A stretch of 60,000 bases of DNA from NCBI GenBank assembly GCA_030141605.1, contig JAQGDQ010000005.1, positions 250,001-310,000 of the forward strand, in the 5' to 3' direction. A program made the position numbers and the translations under genes. The notes under the pieces were generated by a model. The model did not search any database. It was not told the DNA's origin and saw only the letters and a program-made list of their open reading frames with translations. The DNA comes from Tubiluchus corallicola. Its lineage: Eukaryota > Priapulida > Priapulimorpha > Priapulimorphida > Tubiluchidae. Positions 36,920 to 50,057 of the stretch are shown here, one piece after another (the stretch's first letter is position 1; every line of letters starts with the position of its first letter).

Positions 36920-37327
36920 TTACTTAGAGGTCTTTACTTGCATCTTGAGCATTGCCACTGAATACTGAGTGATTTCAGTAGACTTTCGTGGAAAGTGTAA
37001 TTTTTTGTCTGCAACATCAGAATCAACATGAAGTAAAGGTTCTGTGTTCCAGCCAATTTCTTGTGATTCTGTTAATGGAAAATTGTACTTTTTCTTTGGT
37101 GCTTGGGCAGCCCGTAGTATCACATCTAAAAAATGTTCATCTATTTCAGTAGCTTTAATACTGTCATGAGCAGATCCTGGCTTTGAAGAAATGATGCCAT
37201 TTCCATACATTTTACTAAGAGGATTGATCACAAAATTGGTGGAATACTTTTGTGTCTGTTGTAGCTTCTTAGCCATTTCAATAAAAATTGCATTTTGATG
37301 AATAATGTTTTCTTCTTTTTCTGACAT
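36920..37327 (-). CDS. CFAP144: Cilia- and flagella-associated protein 144 (FAM183A), intronless
   Basis: A 135-aa uninterrupted frame, close to the ~134 aa I recall for vertebrate CFAP144/FAM183A. Recognised by the family's block pattern in order: HQN near residue 10, FVINPLSKM (about 32-40), SAHD, AAQAPKKKY (about 73-81), SQEIGW, EPLL, then HFPRKSTEITQY near the C-terminus. By family knowledge it is a microtubule-inner/axonemal protein of motile cilia. There is no signal peptide or membrane segment. The frame has no intron, while the human gene is split, so this is either intron loss or a retrogene; I see no obvious poly(A) tract just downstream, but this was not examined systematically. 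It lies between the two acid phosphatase genes and is divergent from LAP-B, with 859 bp between the two start codons. A broken partial copy lies about 1 kb away at 35,785-35,965. Confidence 0.88.
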   Translation of the reverse strand: MSEKEENIIHQNAIFIEMAKKLQQTQKYSTNFVINPLSKMYGNGIISSKPGSAHDSIKATEIDEHFLDVILRAAQAPKKKYNFPLTESQEIGWNTEPLLHVDSDVADKKLHFPRKSTEITQYSVAMLKMQVKTSK

Positions 37328-38017
37328 CTTTTGTACTTTGGCTAATTGGACCTTTGTGAATCTATGTAAATAAAAATCCCAAACTTTGAGACAACATTAG
37401 TGTTAGACGTCTTAATAAATATTGTCTTACAGGAATTAGTAGTGCAATAAAGAATAACTGAAATATAAACGGGATACTTAATTATAGCCTCCAAGAAAAG
37501 TTTATACAATTATTACAAGTTTTTCAAAATTTTACACACAAAACGTTTGTTGAATAAAAAACAAAGAATTAAATTTGCAGCACTTAATAGAAAAAAGGTC
37601 ACTTAAAGGCAATGAAAATAGCAATGAGAATCATAACTTTCATTTTTATATGCCTATAGCAAAGTGTCCTTATACTCTCTAATCATAATTATATGAAAAC
37701 AACTTTTGCAACAACAGATTAAGTTCCGTAAAGCAAAATGTCAAATTTTTTAAGCTTGCGAAAAGGTAGCCCACAAATATTGAAAAATGAAAATGTAGAC
37801 TAGATGATACCATTAATTGAAAATCCGAGAACTGTAATTTGCCATTTGCTCACATATAGCATTGAAAAAACTGCAACTGCAAGACTTAATGTATTACTTT
37901 TACCGATTATAAAAAATATCCAGCTGTCGTATTTATGACTATAGAGTTATGTGTACGTAATTATAATGTTTCTTATGATTTTCGCACCGTGATTTCCATG
38001 AATCTTGAGAATAAACG

Positions 38018-38096
38018 GTTACCTAGAAACGAAGCTGTCCTGTGATTGGACAACTCCTGATGAGTGTTCATGCACATGACCTACGTGTCGCACGTG
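38018..38096 (+). promoter_or_regulatory. Divergent CFAP144/LAP-B promoter sites: X-box-like, CCAAT, E-box
   Basis: Upstream of the LAP-B start (38187) and of the divergent CFAP144 start (37327): GTTACCTAGAAAC at 38018-38030 fits the relaxed RFX X-box RYYNYY-N1-RRNRAC. ATTGG (inverted CCAAT) lies at 38045-38049. CACGTG lies at 38091-38096 within GTCGCACGTGTACC, the core of CLEAR/TFEB E-boxes used by lysosomal genes. Motif matches only; short motifs occur by chance. Confidence 0.35.
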
Positions 38097-38186
38097 TACC
38101 ACGGATCTCCCAAACTTAGATACATCTATATGCTACGCTCTCAAATCCACCAGTCGGAATTGGAAAGAGTGAGATGTAGTTTAGGA

Positions 38187-41100
38187 ATGGCTGAAGAGTG
38201 TATCTCAAAGAATGCTGTGGTCGTAATTTCTCGTGCATTGTGCTTGTCGTACTTTTATTTAGTCGTTAAATTTGTTGCAGCTGATGCACCTGACAGTCTC
38301 AGATTAATCAATGTTGTAAGTTGTGTTATTCCAGATATCACGACGTAACGTTGTAGAGTCACTAAGAATGAAACTGAGACTACTGCCAGTTAAGCAGCCC
38401 AATAGTCTCATTCCCTCCAAATTGTAAATCCATTCCATCGGCTTTCTAGCACTTGTAATTAATAGTCAATACTCATCAGTTGTATTAATGAATTTCTATT
38501 ACAATTAAATTCTGTTATTTATTTGCTGTTGTAATTACTTTGATGTAATATTAATAATAGTAATTAATAAAGCTTATTGTTAGTAACTTGTGTACGTAAG
38601 CTGTCATATTTTAATACTTCTAAACAAGGTTTTTCTTTTTAATTTTTAGCTTAATTGGCTTAAAGCATTTTTAAATGAAATGCTTTTCTGTATACAGACA
38701 TAGATATAGATACAGTAATTTAGCTCTTCAAATGCACAATTACATGAAATAAGCAACAAATTCCTCTTGCAAAATTTGCATGAAAATAGAAAAGAAAAAG
38801 AACAGTACACTTCACTTAGTAAATCCTCCTTGGTGCAAAGCTAAATTGATTTATTAAGTGGCTGGTTTTATGAACTGAAGAAACCTATTACCTAGCATTT
38901 TCTATGTTATTACAATGTGTTTATTTATAAAGCGTATACTCTTATCACTGTAGTGGCTTTGCTGTGCACAAGCTGGGTTTATAAAACAAAGTTTGGATTT
39001 AATAAATGACAGATTTTACTTGGTTAAAGCATTATAAGTTCCATTCCAGCCATAATGACCACAATAAGGGCTGGATTTATTACCCATGGATTTACTAAGC
39101 AACTTTTGCAAGAGAAAGGGTGGCTAAAAATGAGCAAGTCATTGAGTCAGCCAGCTTTCTCAGATTAATATAATGGAAATTGTAGACACCGCAGAATTAA
39201 TGGAAAAAACAATAAGTTGAATAAAAAAGATGATAACAGAAAATGAAGAAAAAGTTAACAAAATGTACAATATATACTTTGTAATTAGACCTACATAACA
39301 AGAAAATATAACTATAATCTACTATATAGATTATAATCATATAATAAGCAAGAACTTGAATATTTTCAAGATAAATGATGTCAATAATAGCATTAATTAA
39401 TTGTTAAATTTGTTACCATGTAGGTGAAGAAGTTTCACTGGTTTGTGTGTGTATGTGTTCGTTTATCCAAGAAATTCCAACAGTTTGTGATGCACCTGAG
39501 TCAGGTGGCTTGACGACTGGCTCTTTTAATGTTTATCAAAGCTATTAATTTAGATACTGAGCTTTTTATCTTTAACTTAGGTCCTTTGATAAACTAATCA
39601 ATAGTGGACCTGTAATATGCTCATTGTGTAACCAAGTAGGTCTACCAGGTTTGTTAATTGGCTTTAAACAAATTTTGATATGGAGTTTTGCTAGTATTTT
39701 TCAATTTCGTTTAGTTATACAGACATGGAGACCGAAGCCCTACTTATAATTTGAAAATGCCTAAAGATCCTCATACGGAAGAGTCATGGCCGCAAGGCTG
39801 GGGACAACTTACCAAGGTTAATGATGTTTAGTTTTTTTACTGCATCCTTGCATAATGCATATGTTGTACAATTTATGAAATAGTCTGCAATGTCATTGCT
39901 TGTAAATGTAAATCTGATAATTACCACTTTTCAATACGAAAAAGTAGCACATGTGGTTATAGTGCCGGCTCTATTAATTACGAGTTGTGAAATTGCTACA
40001 AAGTAATACGTCATATACAAGATTTACTATTTGCATGGAGACAAACTAGACCTTTTGCTTGATTCTTAGTGTAAATCCTAAGCAAAAAAATTAAAGGGTA
40101 AGTCGTCCTCTGTTTTTTCACAGTAGGTGCATTCTGTTTTTGATATTTCTTTTATATTATTGCCAACAAATTCTATGAATTTTTATTGCTAGAATGTTAA
40201 ACGTGCAATGTGGATGACTATGCTCAAATCAACTTTGTAATCATTTCAGCTGCATTGTCAGGTAACTGTTTATTTTGAAGACAGGTGTAGGATTAAACCA
40301 GAATTTGGGCTGGTTTTTAATTAAAAGAAATAAATATCCTAAAAACATGGAGGCAGCCATGTCCAGACTCCAGGGCTAATTTGTAATGGTTAAAAACTTC
40401 AAACCTTAGTTTATTATTAAACTGAAAGAAAAATTAAGATGATATGACACAATATGATAATATTCATTATATTCCAATAATATTCTTATCAGATTATAAT
40501 TACAAAACATTCAAGCTTTATACTGCTTAATTGCATTATACTGTTTAATTGCAGTTGGGCATGAGAGATCAGTACAACTTGGGCCAATGGCTACGAAGAA
40601 GATATAATGGCTTTCTAAACGAGACATATATTACAAAGGAGGTATAAAAGTCCAAAGCCTTATATTGTTTGCTTTGCTTTTATTTCAGCACTTAAATGAT
40701 ATTTGATTTTTGATGGTGAGAAGTTCTCGTTAACAAATTTTTGAGAAAAAGCTATTTAATTTTGTCAGTCACTTTAAAAAATAGTGAATTTAATTCTGTT
40801 GGTTTTATTATGACTTTGATTATGGCTTTCTAATTCACATGTTATTTTTAAAACTTAATGTGCATTTACACTTACAGTATTTTGCTGTATGATTTTAGTC
40901 ATTAAGATCAGTGACAAAAACTTTAAAAATTATTAATCTGCTAAGGGAATGACAATAGTTGCACTTATTGGTATTGCATTGTTGGGTTAGTTACTTACAA
41001 TAGGTCAATGTAGTATTACTACAAACACAATTTCTTTCCTGAAAAGTAGTGACGCTACCATCATAATTACTTTTTAAAATAAGTAGTTGTTGCAACTACA

Positions 41101-44100
41101 ATTACTTTGTGAAAGTTGCGCCATTACAATAGGGACTTCTTTCCCGTTTTGCAGAGATTTCTGACTTCTAAGCATTGTTGACATAGTTCATTACAAGGGA
41201 CTATTTGCAGGGGACACGTTAAAAGAATCAGTTAATAGAGAAAAGTAAATTATTAAATGGCACCTATAGAAACCCAAGTACAAACAAATTGAACCAAACT
41301 GTATCAAGGTTCTAACTAAGCAGTTCATCCTTGATTATAAACAGTCACTTGCTGGTCATTCATACATTGCCGACATAATAGTAAATTATTCATTACAATA
41401 TTATTTATGATTAAGACACTTTACTATTTTATGACATGTGATAAATTACTAATTTTAGTAGCTAACACTGGAGCTTGGTATATGCTTTTATAGTAAAATA
41501 TCACTGAGTGACAAGGAAAAACAAGATTAATATACTACACATTGTAATTGTAGTAGCTCCTCTAGAAAGGGTTCACAAAGGGTTTGTAGAATAGACGAGC
41601 TCACATACTTGAAAGTGCAAACTATTTACAGCCAAAATGCTCTTTCTACATAGCTCAAACCTTGTGTTCCAGATGGTTTTAAGAGAAAGCGAAAAAATGT
41701 GATTAATATATTTTTGGGAATAACAACATTTGCTTCCTTTCTCTGAATTGTTATAGTAACCAGCAGTTTATGCATCTTAGAAAAGAAAGCATGACTCTAA
41801 GTGAAACATCCATTATTCATTGTTGGACAAGAACAGAAGTCAACGGTCAAAATGCCCAAAACTTTACTCCTTACAATTTCTATGCTAAAGCTGACTCCGA
41901 AATAAGGTTACAATCCTATGAGCCTAGCTTCAGTTACAACACTCGCCCCACATTGGTATAGTATTTACCATTTATTACATAATACTGCAGTTTTATTCAC
42001 CAGGGTTAATTAACCTGAATATGGTAAAGGCTTCGTAATGGCCTGTGTTATTGCTGTATTACTGTATTATTTTTAAAGTAAACAGTGCATTAATAATGAG
42101 AAAAAAGTGTTTTAGTCAGATTTGTGTACAGTTTTATTTAATATATTGATTTACTACCAGTTTTTGAAATACCTGATGTTTCTTATTTGACCATTTGTTA
42201 TGAACTTTTTTGTGAATGGTTGGGTAACTGACTCAATTTAAGCTTATACAGTTCTTTGTCCCTTTTATTATAAATTAACTACTATTTATTTATTTTTTGT
42301 ATTTTAGCAAAAAAGTAAAAAAAATTAAGCAATGCAAACATAGTGGGTCTTGGAAATGCATTTTTGCAACAATAAGCATGTGTGTTTTCTTTAGAATTGC
42401 TAGGAATGCTTTGCATGAGTTTTTGCTTTCTTCCGCTCTTACCATTCAGCAAAGTTTTTAGATTTGCACAGCTGTAAGCTAAATTTAGTGCAAAACAGGA
42501 TCAGCTTGGCTTCACTTTTCTGGGCCAGTAAAAGCATGTTAGTGACGTAGCTTAGTTTGTGGGAATACTTTGCTCTATAAGTTGTTTTTAAGCATATCAA
42601 TTGCTACTCACCTACTTTTTGCAGTGTGCTTCTTGTTTGACAGATCATGACTAAAAAAGTCTGCAAATTAACTGTATTTGAACTGCAGCCTGTCGTACAT
42701 TTTACAGTTTTTTTAAATAATGATTTAACATAATTTGTTTAACGTTTTTTCATTAACACCTAATAATATTATAATATATTTACTCAGCTCAGTTGTACAT
42801 AATTATACACATATAAATAAAGCAAAAAATTATTTTCTTTACTATGTACAATATTATAATTATGAGAGTATTATAATTATAATATCACTGAGACTAGAGA
42901 TTATTAATTTTCATTGACTAAATTGATTGCATCATCACTCAGGCAGTCAGTTGAAAAGTTAACTAATCAACATTTTGATGCATTGACAAACACTGAAATT
43001 AGTAATAGAAACCATGGTTCTAGATTTATACACCTGAGTGTTTTTAGTGAGCAATTCTATTTTATTTCTAGGTATATGTCAGAAGTACTGATCTGGACAG
43101 GACACTTATGAGTGCCTACAGTAATCTGGCTGGATTATATGAGCCACTACAATCTCAATTATGGAATTCCAACATCACATGGCAGCCTATTCCAGTGCAC
43201 ACGACACAGCAAAGTATAGATTGGGTAACTTGATTCACCAATCGAACAAAGATTAAGTGTGGCACACGTCGGACACGGGTTGAAATCCAATGTGGTTCCT
43301 ATTTTTCACATCTTTTTCTCAAAGAAATTAACTCTAAGTTAATTGTTATAAATGTCACAGACTTTCAACAACCTATTAGGCTTGTTACTTACTGCACTAC
43401 AGTTCTCTTAGGCAGAATTATAGGCTTGAGACACTTATTAAAGTATTTCTAACAAATTTTTAACACAGAAAGTTTTGCTGCATCTTGAATATTCGCATGC
43501 TGCTTTATAAAATTATACTTTATCATGGTATATGTCACTTCAGTTCCTAAGAATATATACGTTTCATCATGCAATTTCAATTCTGTTTTAGTTAAATGTG
43601 ACTGTTTTAGAATGTGAACATTATCACTTATTAATCCATTAGACATAACTTATGTTGCTATTGCTTGATGGGAACATTAAATAGTAATTTTTCTGTGTAG
43701 AAATATCCTGCAAGATATATAATATTGTATGTTGTTCTAGGGTACTTTGGCATCAGGTTGTAAATTTTTCTCTCTTTTTCAGTTGATGCATTCAGTTTGT
43801 CCAAAATATGATGAACTTTTGGATGAAGTGAGAGCTAGTGATGAATTTCTTGCTGTGCAAAATAATAATTTGGTATTGTTATTTTTTTATGAAAATGACG
43901 ATAATTAACTGCTAGGCACTTATTATCAAAATGGTCAATAATTATTTTAATGTGTTTATATACTCATGTATTTAGCTGCATGTTTGCATTTGTAAAGAGT
44001 TCCTTTAATATTTTAAGGTCACAGATCAATTGATCGCCACTTATCTGTTCATTTTGTTTTATCAACTTGTCATCGTTTTGTCATTGTATTTGCATGTATA

Positions 44101-47100
44101 TTTTGCATATCCTTCCTTGTCTGCAAAACCTTGAGAAAAACGGTTTTGTACATTTTTACAAACTTTTTTTGCATTCTAGGAACTTTTCAAAAAGTTGAGT
44201 ATGGAAACTGGTGCACATATCAATCTTTCAAACGTGTGGTCGGTGCTTGACACTTTCTTTTGTGAGGTAACCGCATTATAAACCCTAAAAATAAAATTGC
44301 AGTACTTGCTTTTAGTGTCACCATGAATCATTTTGAAACTTTTTTGAAGACATGGACAGAAACTTTTCAAGCACTTTGTTCGTAACTGATGCGTAATTGA
44401 AGTGGTTTTGTGTAACTAGTTTGTCACTTTAATTTGTTCTACAGTTTTATTTTAAATTCACTAACAAATAATGGGTTATACAGAAACAGCACAACAAGTC
44501 ACAGCCAGATTGGCTGGACAGTAAGATGTTTGCCAAGTTGGAGGAGCTCAGTGATCTTGTCATGGATTTTGATTTCAAGCTGCCTGAGATGGCAAAACTA
44601 AAAGGAGGTATATAAGATATAACTTAAAAATCAGTAAGTTGGTTTTCAACTGTGCCTGTGCAGTTTTCTTACTGTTGACCAATGTGCACCTCACTGTACT
44701 TTTGGGATTCTTAAAATGTTAAAGATTTTTTACTACAGCTTGTGGAATTGGTGTTTTTGCTGTAATTATTAGACTGACAGAGAAAAATTTGCACAGAAAT
44801 GAACCTAGAAGCTTTTGATTTCTGATCAGACATTGTAATTTTTCATTGTTCAAGGAGTAGTAACGTTAAAGTCCTCCATACAGTAAGCTGTATTGTTTGC
44901 CACAAGTCAACTGTCCATACAAATTCCGCACTATAACCTGACCATGTCTGCCACAAGTTAAATGTTCACACGAATTGTACACCCATAGCTTAACCATGAC
45001 TAAGTTTCTTGGAAATGATATATCGTAGTTCATTGTCTGATAATCGGAATTATGATGTAATAGATCGTTTGTTAGATATTGGCAAAATGCTTCGAGTTTC
45101 TTGAAACTTGCACAGATATGACACAGCTGGTAATTGGTGATCTAACCCATTCTCTAGTAGGATGGACTTGGATACATTACCCTTTTTGGAAGCATCTTTT
45201 GTCAAGACCTTTTTCCAAATCGACAAGCATGACAGTGAATTCATAACATAAATGATTGTGTCATTGCATTATGTTCCCAGACGGGGCACCTGTAGCAAAC
45301 CATTTCACAACGCCTATGTAGCCATTGAATAATCATTTCATGAAAAAAAATTTTTGCAGGTCCACTATTAGGAGAAGTTATTAATCATTTGATTTTAAAA
45401 AAGAATGGCAAACTTGATCAAAGAATTTTTATGTATTCTGGGGTAAGTGACTGTTTATTTATTTGAGAAGGCTGAGCAAAGTTCTGCAGCAGCAGCTGTG
45501 TCAGCACATAGTTATAAATTTCATTGCATGCTCAATATTGCATTACTTCTTTTATGCTTTTTACTTTAACGACATCTGAGATCGTTTTATACGTTCTTAT
45601 GTGGCATGTTTAATGTGCAACTCGTGGTCGAGCCAGTAAATAACACAAAACATTATAGCTGCAGCTTACTTAAAGTTTTTTTATAATATGTAATAATATA
45701 CGTCTGAGTACCTAGAAACATTCGTTATTGTCATACTCAACTATATTCAGATACTTGCTATGAATTTCTGTCTTTTAGCATGACACCACTGTAGCTCCAT
45801 TTCTGAAAGCCTTGGGTGTTTATAATCATAGAATACCTCCATATGCTGCTTGTGTTATGGTTGAACTACATGAAAATTCTACTGGAAATTATTTTGTAAA
45901 GGTATGTTAATGGAAATATAAGTCTAGATTGGTTTCCAGAGAATTAATGTTAATCGTTGTGGCAAGACTGGAATCTAGCTCATTATCAAGGATAATCTAC
46001 TAAGCTCATACAATAAACCTGTAGATGTATCTCAGCTATATACATGTTGTTCCAATAAGTAATAATTGTCTCAATGAGGCAAACAGCCAGTGGTGAATGA
46101 AACCACCCAGGGCGAGTATTGAACATCACTGTTACACATCCATTCACTGACCAGCCTTAGGCTTAACTTGGTCGCTGTTGTATCTTTTGCATGGGCAAAC
46201 AGCATATAAGAATATGAATGTAAAGCTACAAGATGGCTATTTAGCTTCTATATTTTACTACTGACAGTCGCAGAACTTCTTGCAAGCAAGTACATGCGCT
46301 ATCAGTATATTAGCCCATCTATGATTCCTACTTAACACCATGGTTGTTCCACTCACCCTGTTTAAGTTGACCCAATCTTGTTACTAATAACTTTACTGCT
46401 GTTCAGAAAAAATCGATAAAAGTCACAAACGTTCCTTTCGTTCAGTGATTTCTAAGGCTCTAACCTTGTTCTTTACACATGGTTGAACAAGTAAGGTTAT
46501 TAGACTTAGGGAAGACACTAGTTACAATATCAGGTTACAATTTGTTTATAATTGCAGTGAACAGTGATCCTCAAACGTGCAACACTTGTAGTGATCCAAC
46601 TAACAAGCCGTAATCTTCTGCAAATCCTATAACAGGATAAAACTTATAAAAATCTTGACCATATTTTAGGTTTTATATCGAAATAGTTCACTGTTTGATG
46701 GAGATGATAGTTCATATCTGCATGATCTCACAAGTTTCCTGCCAGGTTGTACTGAAGTTGCAGAATGTCCCCTTGATATATTCATAAGCCACCATAAAAA
46801 TATGATACCAGAGGATATAGAGAAAGAATGTCAGGTGAAAGGCATGCTGAATACAATAGTAGACAGTATTAATCCTACTAACGGTGAGTCATGTTGGACA
46901 TTTTGCTTTTCTTGTTTAAACTAATGCACTTAGTGATTTAGTACGTGTCATGTGTGCAGTGTTTCAAACCAGAAGTGAGAATTTATTCATTATCAGTGTT
47001 TTTTTACACGATAACAAACTGCGTAAGTTCAGGTTCTCAAACAGAACTTGTTACATTTCCCATTATGTTTCCCTCAAATGGGTAGTATCTTACACATGTT

Positions 47101-49444
47101 TGTTGCTATCATTTTTAATATGAATAAATTATGTTGGCTAGCTTTTTGTGCTTTATAAACAGCGACTAAAACACAATTAAAAGGTGGTTTAACAAACCCT
47201 TTTCTTAATTAACTTTTAACTTCAAGTTTATAAGTTGATAAATATAAACAAGTTGCCCAGTGGGCACCCGACATCTGTAGATGGCACACAGACATTTGAT
47301 TTAGGTCAGCCAAAATCCAATCAAACTCCAAAATCAAATTTTATTGTCTAGTCACTGTCAGTTTTTGACGTCTAATAGATGTAGTGTTTAAGTTAGAATA
47401 TGTCGCATTCTATGGACGTTTTGATACGTCAAAATCTGATTTTGTAAAAACTGCTACACACAACAAGCTCTAACCAAAATTCAATGTAGGATCTGACATC
47501 ACTTAGATGTCCTCATAACCGAAAATGAATGGTTTGCAAGAACTTGTTCACGAGTTAGCAAATTCACTGTGTTTTTTGTGTGATTTCTTATGCTTGCTAT
47601 CAGTGATTATCAATGCTGTCTTTAAAATGTTAAAGCTACCACAATTTTTTTTAGCAGCAGTTTTCACCAAATCTGATTTTTGTCATAATCTCTGCTGTTG
47701 ATGTAGGAAATTTGATAAATTTCTATTTTATTTTTTTCCCACACCTATTGAGTTTCCCAGCATGGTTTTATAAGACTCATAGTTCTTCACAATAGATGTT
47801 TTTTGTGCTTGACTTCCTGTTGATACTCATTCTTAGATTAAAATCCTTATGTAATATGTAAGATATATAATCCAAACTTGTTTGATTATTTTTGTTAAAT
47901 ACTGAAACATATTTCGTGTTGAAAACAGGGATATTACAAAAAGTACTGTACCTTTTGAACAGTTCTTACACAATTTCATTACCTTTAGAAACCAAAAAAA
48001 CCACTATTTTTCATTTTTATTTTACATTTTCTGAAATACAATGAGCACCTTATTTTTTAGCTACACTCAACCTTAATTTTTAGCTACACTCAATGACAAT
48101 AGCTGTTTGTTTTTTAGATTTGGTTTGATAATCAAAACTGGTGTTTTGACAACGGAATCATGGCATTTTAAATTGTTAGTGCTTAATAAGTCATCACTAG
48201 TAGCCACTGCTATTCCCGTAGGTGTCACAACTATTACACAATTGCGTAGATGTGGACCCATTGAAGCCATTGTACTCATTTTGTCCTCATTCTGAAACCA
48301 TTAGCTAGATTTTTTAGCCTATTGCAAGCCAAACACTTGTTAAAAAAATCCTTAAAGCATAAGAAAACCCTTTACTTGCAAAAAGCTAGAAAGTTTTATG
48401 CCACATATATACTACCTTATTGTGCAGAGCTTGCATTAGTTGCATTAGTATAAAACTTGAAAATCTAAACTCCTGCAATGACCGTTAAGTACCGCCATTC
48501 TGACGATAGGTTGTTTGAAACAAGTTTAAGTAACATTGCACAAAGTTTGAAAAAATAATCAGAGCATTCGTAGTGCATGCTTCGCAAGCAAAGCAAAAGT
48601 TTAAATTACTTTTCATTGTCAAAAAAGATAAAATGTGTTTTTTGGTGAGTCAGTAGTGCACACTAAGAAGGTCACCAGGTGGTGCAAACATTTTAAATTA
48701 CTATTTTCTTTTTTAGTACATAAATCTTTCGAGCAGGTACTCATAATGCTAAGTACTATAACTCTGAGTGGAAAGTTTTCTGGAGCATCCCTTTTCTTCC
48801 CATTTAACTGAATGCTTTGGTAACCTTCCCAATTTTCACAGCATTCTCTGTTTATTACGTTGCTATTTCTCGATTGGTATATTTGTGTAATGTTTCATCC
48901 CACTGAGATGTCTGGAATTAGTAGCAAGACAGCTCTTTTGTTTTGATTGGAAATACAGTAAGAAGCAAAACATAAAATTTGAAACACATCCAGAAGAAAA
49001 AATACCAATCCTATTTTTGTTTGAGAGTAATAATAGATAACTAGTTTTTGAATTGACACGGCTGACTCATTCATTTGCATTCTGTGCCAACTATTTGGCC
49101 ACGCCATGTTGCGCGATCAGATTAATTTAGTGTAGCTCATTGTTATTATTTGTGTAAAATAGTACATAAACTTTTTTACTCCCCTAAACTTGCTTGCTAG
49201 CTGGTGTCAAAGAGCTGGTATTTTCTTGTTGCATTTTAAAATGTTTGAAAACAATTTTCCATACTTTTTTGCAGTCGGACTAGCAGCTGTGATTATGTTT
49301 GTGTTCATTCTCATCATCATCATGATCGCCGTGATTGTCACTAAATACAAGCGCCGCAATGATGATTTTAGACGTTACACCATGTTTGACAGCGAACTAG
49401 GAAACGAAGAGTCAGCATTTATTAACAGTGATGATGCTAACTAA
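38187..49444 (+). CDS. ACP2-like: Lysosomal-type (histidine) acid phosphatase, membrane-anchored, paralogue B (LAP-B)
   Basis: Second complete gene of the same family. Exons: 38187-38315, 39715-39816, 40555-40641, 43072-43224, 43783-43872, 44180-44266, 44484-44607, 45360-45442, 45779-45901, 46670-46883, 49275-49444. All have GT..AG borders and together encode 453 aa. Visible: an N-terminal hydrophobic signal segment ([20 protein letters not shown], residues 11-30); RHGDRSP with His47 as nucleophile; [28 protein letters not shown]; canonical HDTT (His286-Asp287) as proton donor; a single membrane helix from about 398 to 419; and a tail with YTMF (432-435), a YxxPhi sorting signal. Exons 3-7 have exactly the same lengths as in LAP-A (87, 153, 90, 87, 124 nt), and all intron phases match. 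ATG 38187 was chosen because it starts the signal peptide; the open frame extends upstream to 38064. By family knowledge a lysosomal acid phosphatase; whether both paralogues are equally active is not visible. Confidence 0.93.
44895..44997. repeat. 51-bp tandem duplication, diverged, in LAP-B intron 7
   Basis: GTTTGCCACAAGTCAACTGT...CTGACCAT is repeated as GTCTGCCACAAGTTAAATGT...TTAACCAT at an offset of 51 bp with roughly 75-80% identity. Confidence 0.75.
46884..49274. other. LAP-B intron 10, no exon seen
   Basis: A 2.4-kb phase-1 intron that separates the lumenal domain from the exon carrying the membrane helix and tail. No alternative terminal exon was recognised, though a read-through or skipped form lacking the membrane exon would be secreted. 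Confidence 0.6.
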
Positions 49445-49735
49445 TCTCATACTGTGATATATAATCTTGTGTCTGAACCAGGAGATGATCAAATTTTAAA
49501 TTTATATCTGTTGAATTAATTATATTCAACTTTCTGTTATCAGTAATGCATAACAGTGGACAAGAATGTTCAGTTGTGTCCAAAATCAAATGTCCTGTTG
49601 CGCTATAAACTGCAAGTCAAGATAGGTAATATTGCTGCATCAAATTTTTTCTTTCTTGAAAGTTGATAAACTTGGTATCCAGTTTCATCAGAATTAAAGG
49701 CTTTTTTATAAGAAACCAGGGTATGGAAGCTTAAT

Positions 49736-49741
49736 AATAAA
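49736..49741 (+). terminator. Candidate poly(A) signal of LAP-B
   Basis: AATAAA 291 bp after the LAP-B stop codon, ahead of the MITE copy B. The cleavage site is not visible from sequence. Confidence 0.5.
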
Positions 49742-49794
49742 AGCCTGATTTATAACTTGTTGTAAAATTCACTTATACTACTACTATAGGTAGG

Positions 49795-50057
49795 AGTCAA
49801 TATCAAACATTCGAGCTCGAACCAAATTTAATTCAAATGCGTTTTTTTAGTTTGAATTCGATTTGAACCTAAATTTATACATTTAAATAATTCAGTAGTT
49901 CAACCACATATATTCTTTATCATTAAAATGTTTGGAACATCGTGCAATTAGGACAATTTAGATACGATTTAGTACAATTTTAAAGCAAAGTACTTGTGGT
50001 TTTACTGGAACAAAATGGAGTAATATGCATGATTTTTACAAGACCGCTTCTTACTGG
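49795..50057 (-). repeat. Dispersed MITE-like repeat, copy B, downstream of LAP-B
   Basis: On the minus strand it reads CCAGTAAGAAGCGGTCTTGT ... ATTACTCCATTTTGTTCC, CTAATTGCACGATGTTCCAA, TATGTGGTTGAACTACTGAA, TTTAGGTTCAAATCGAATTC, in the same order as copy A. TTCGAGCTCGAA-type motifs lie at the other end. Confidence 0.65.

Noticed and set aside
43240-43300. Possible tRNA-like B-box (GGGTTGAAATCC) just after LAP-B exon 4
   Set aside because: No convincing A-box or stems, and no second copy noticed; too weak to call a tRNA or SINE.
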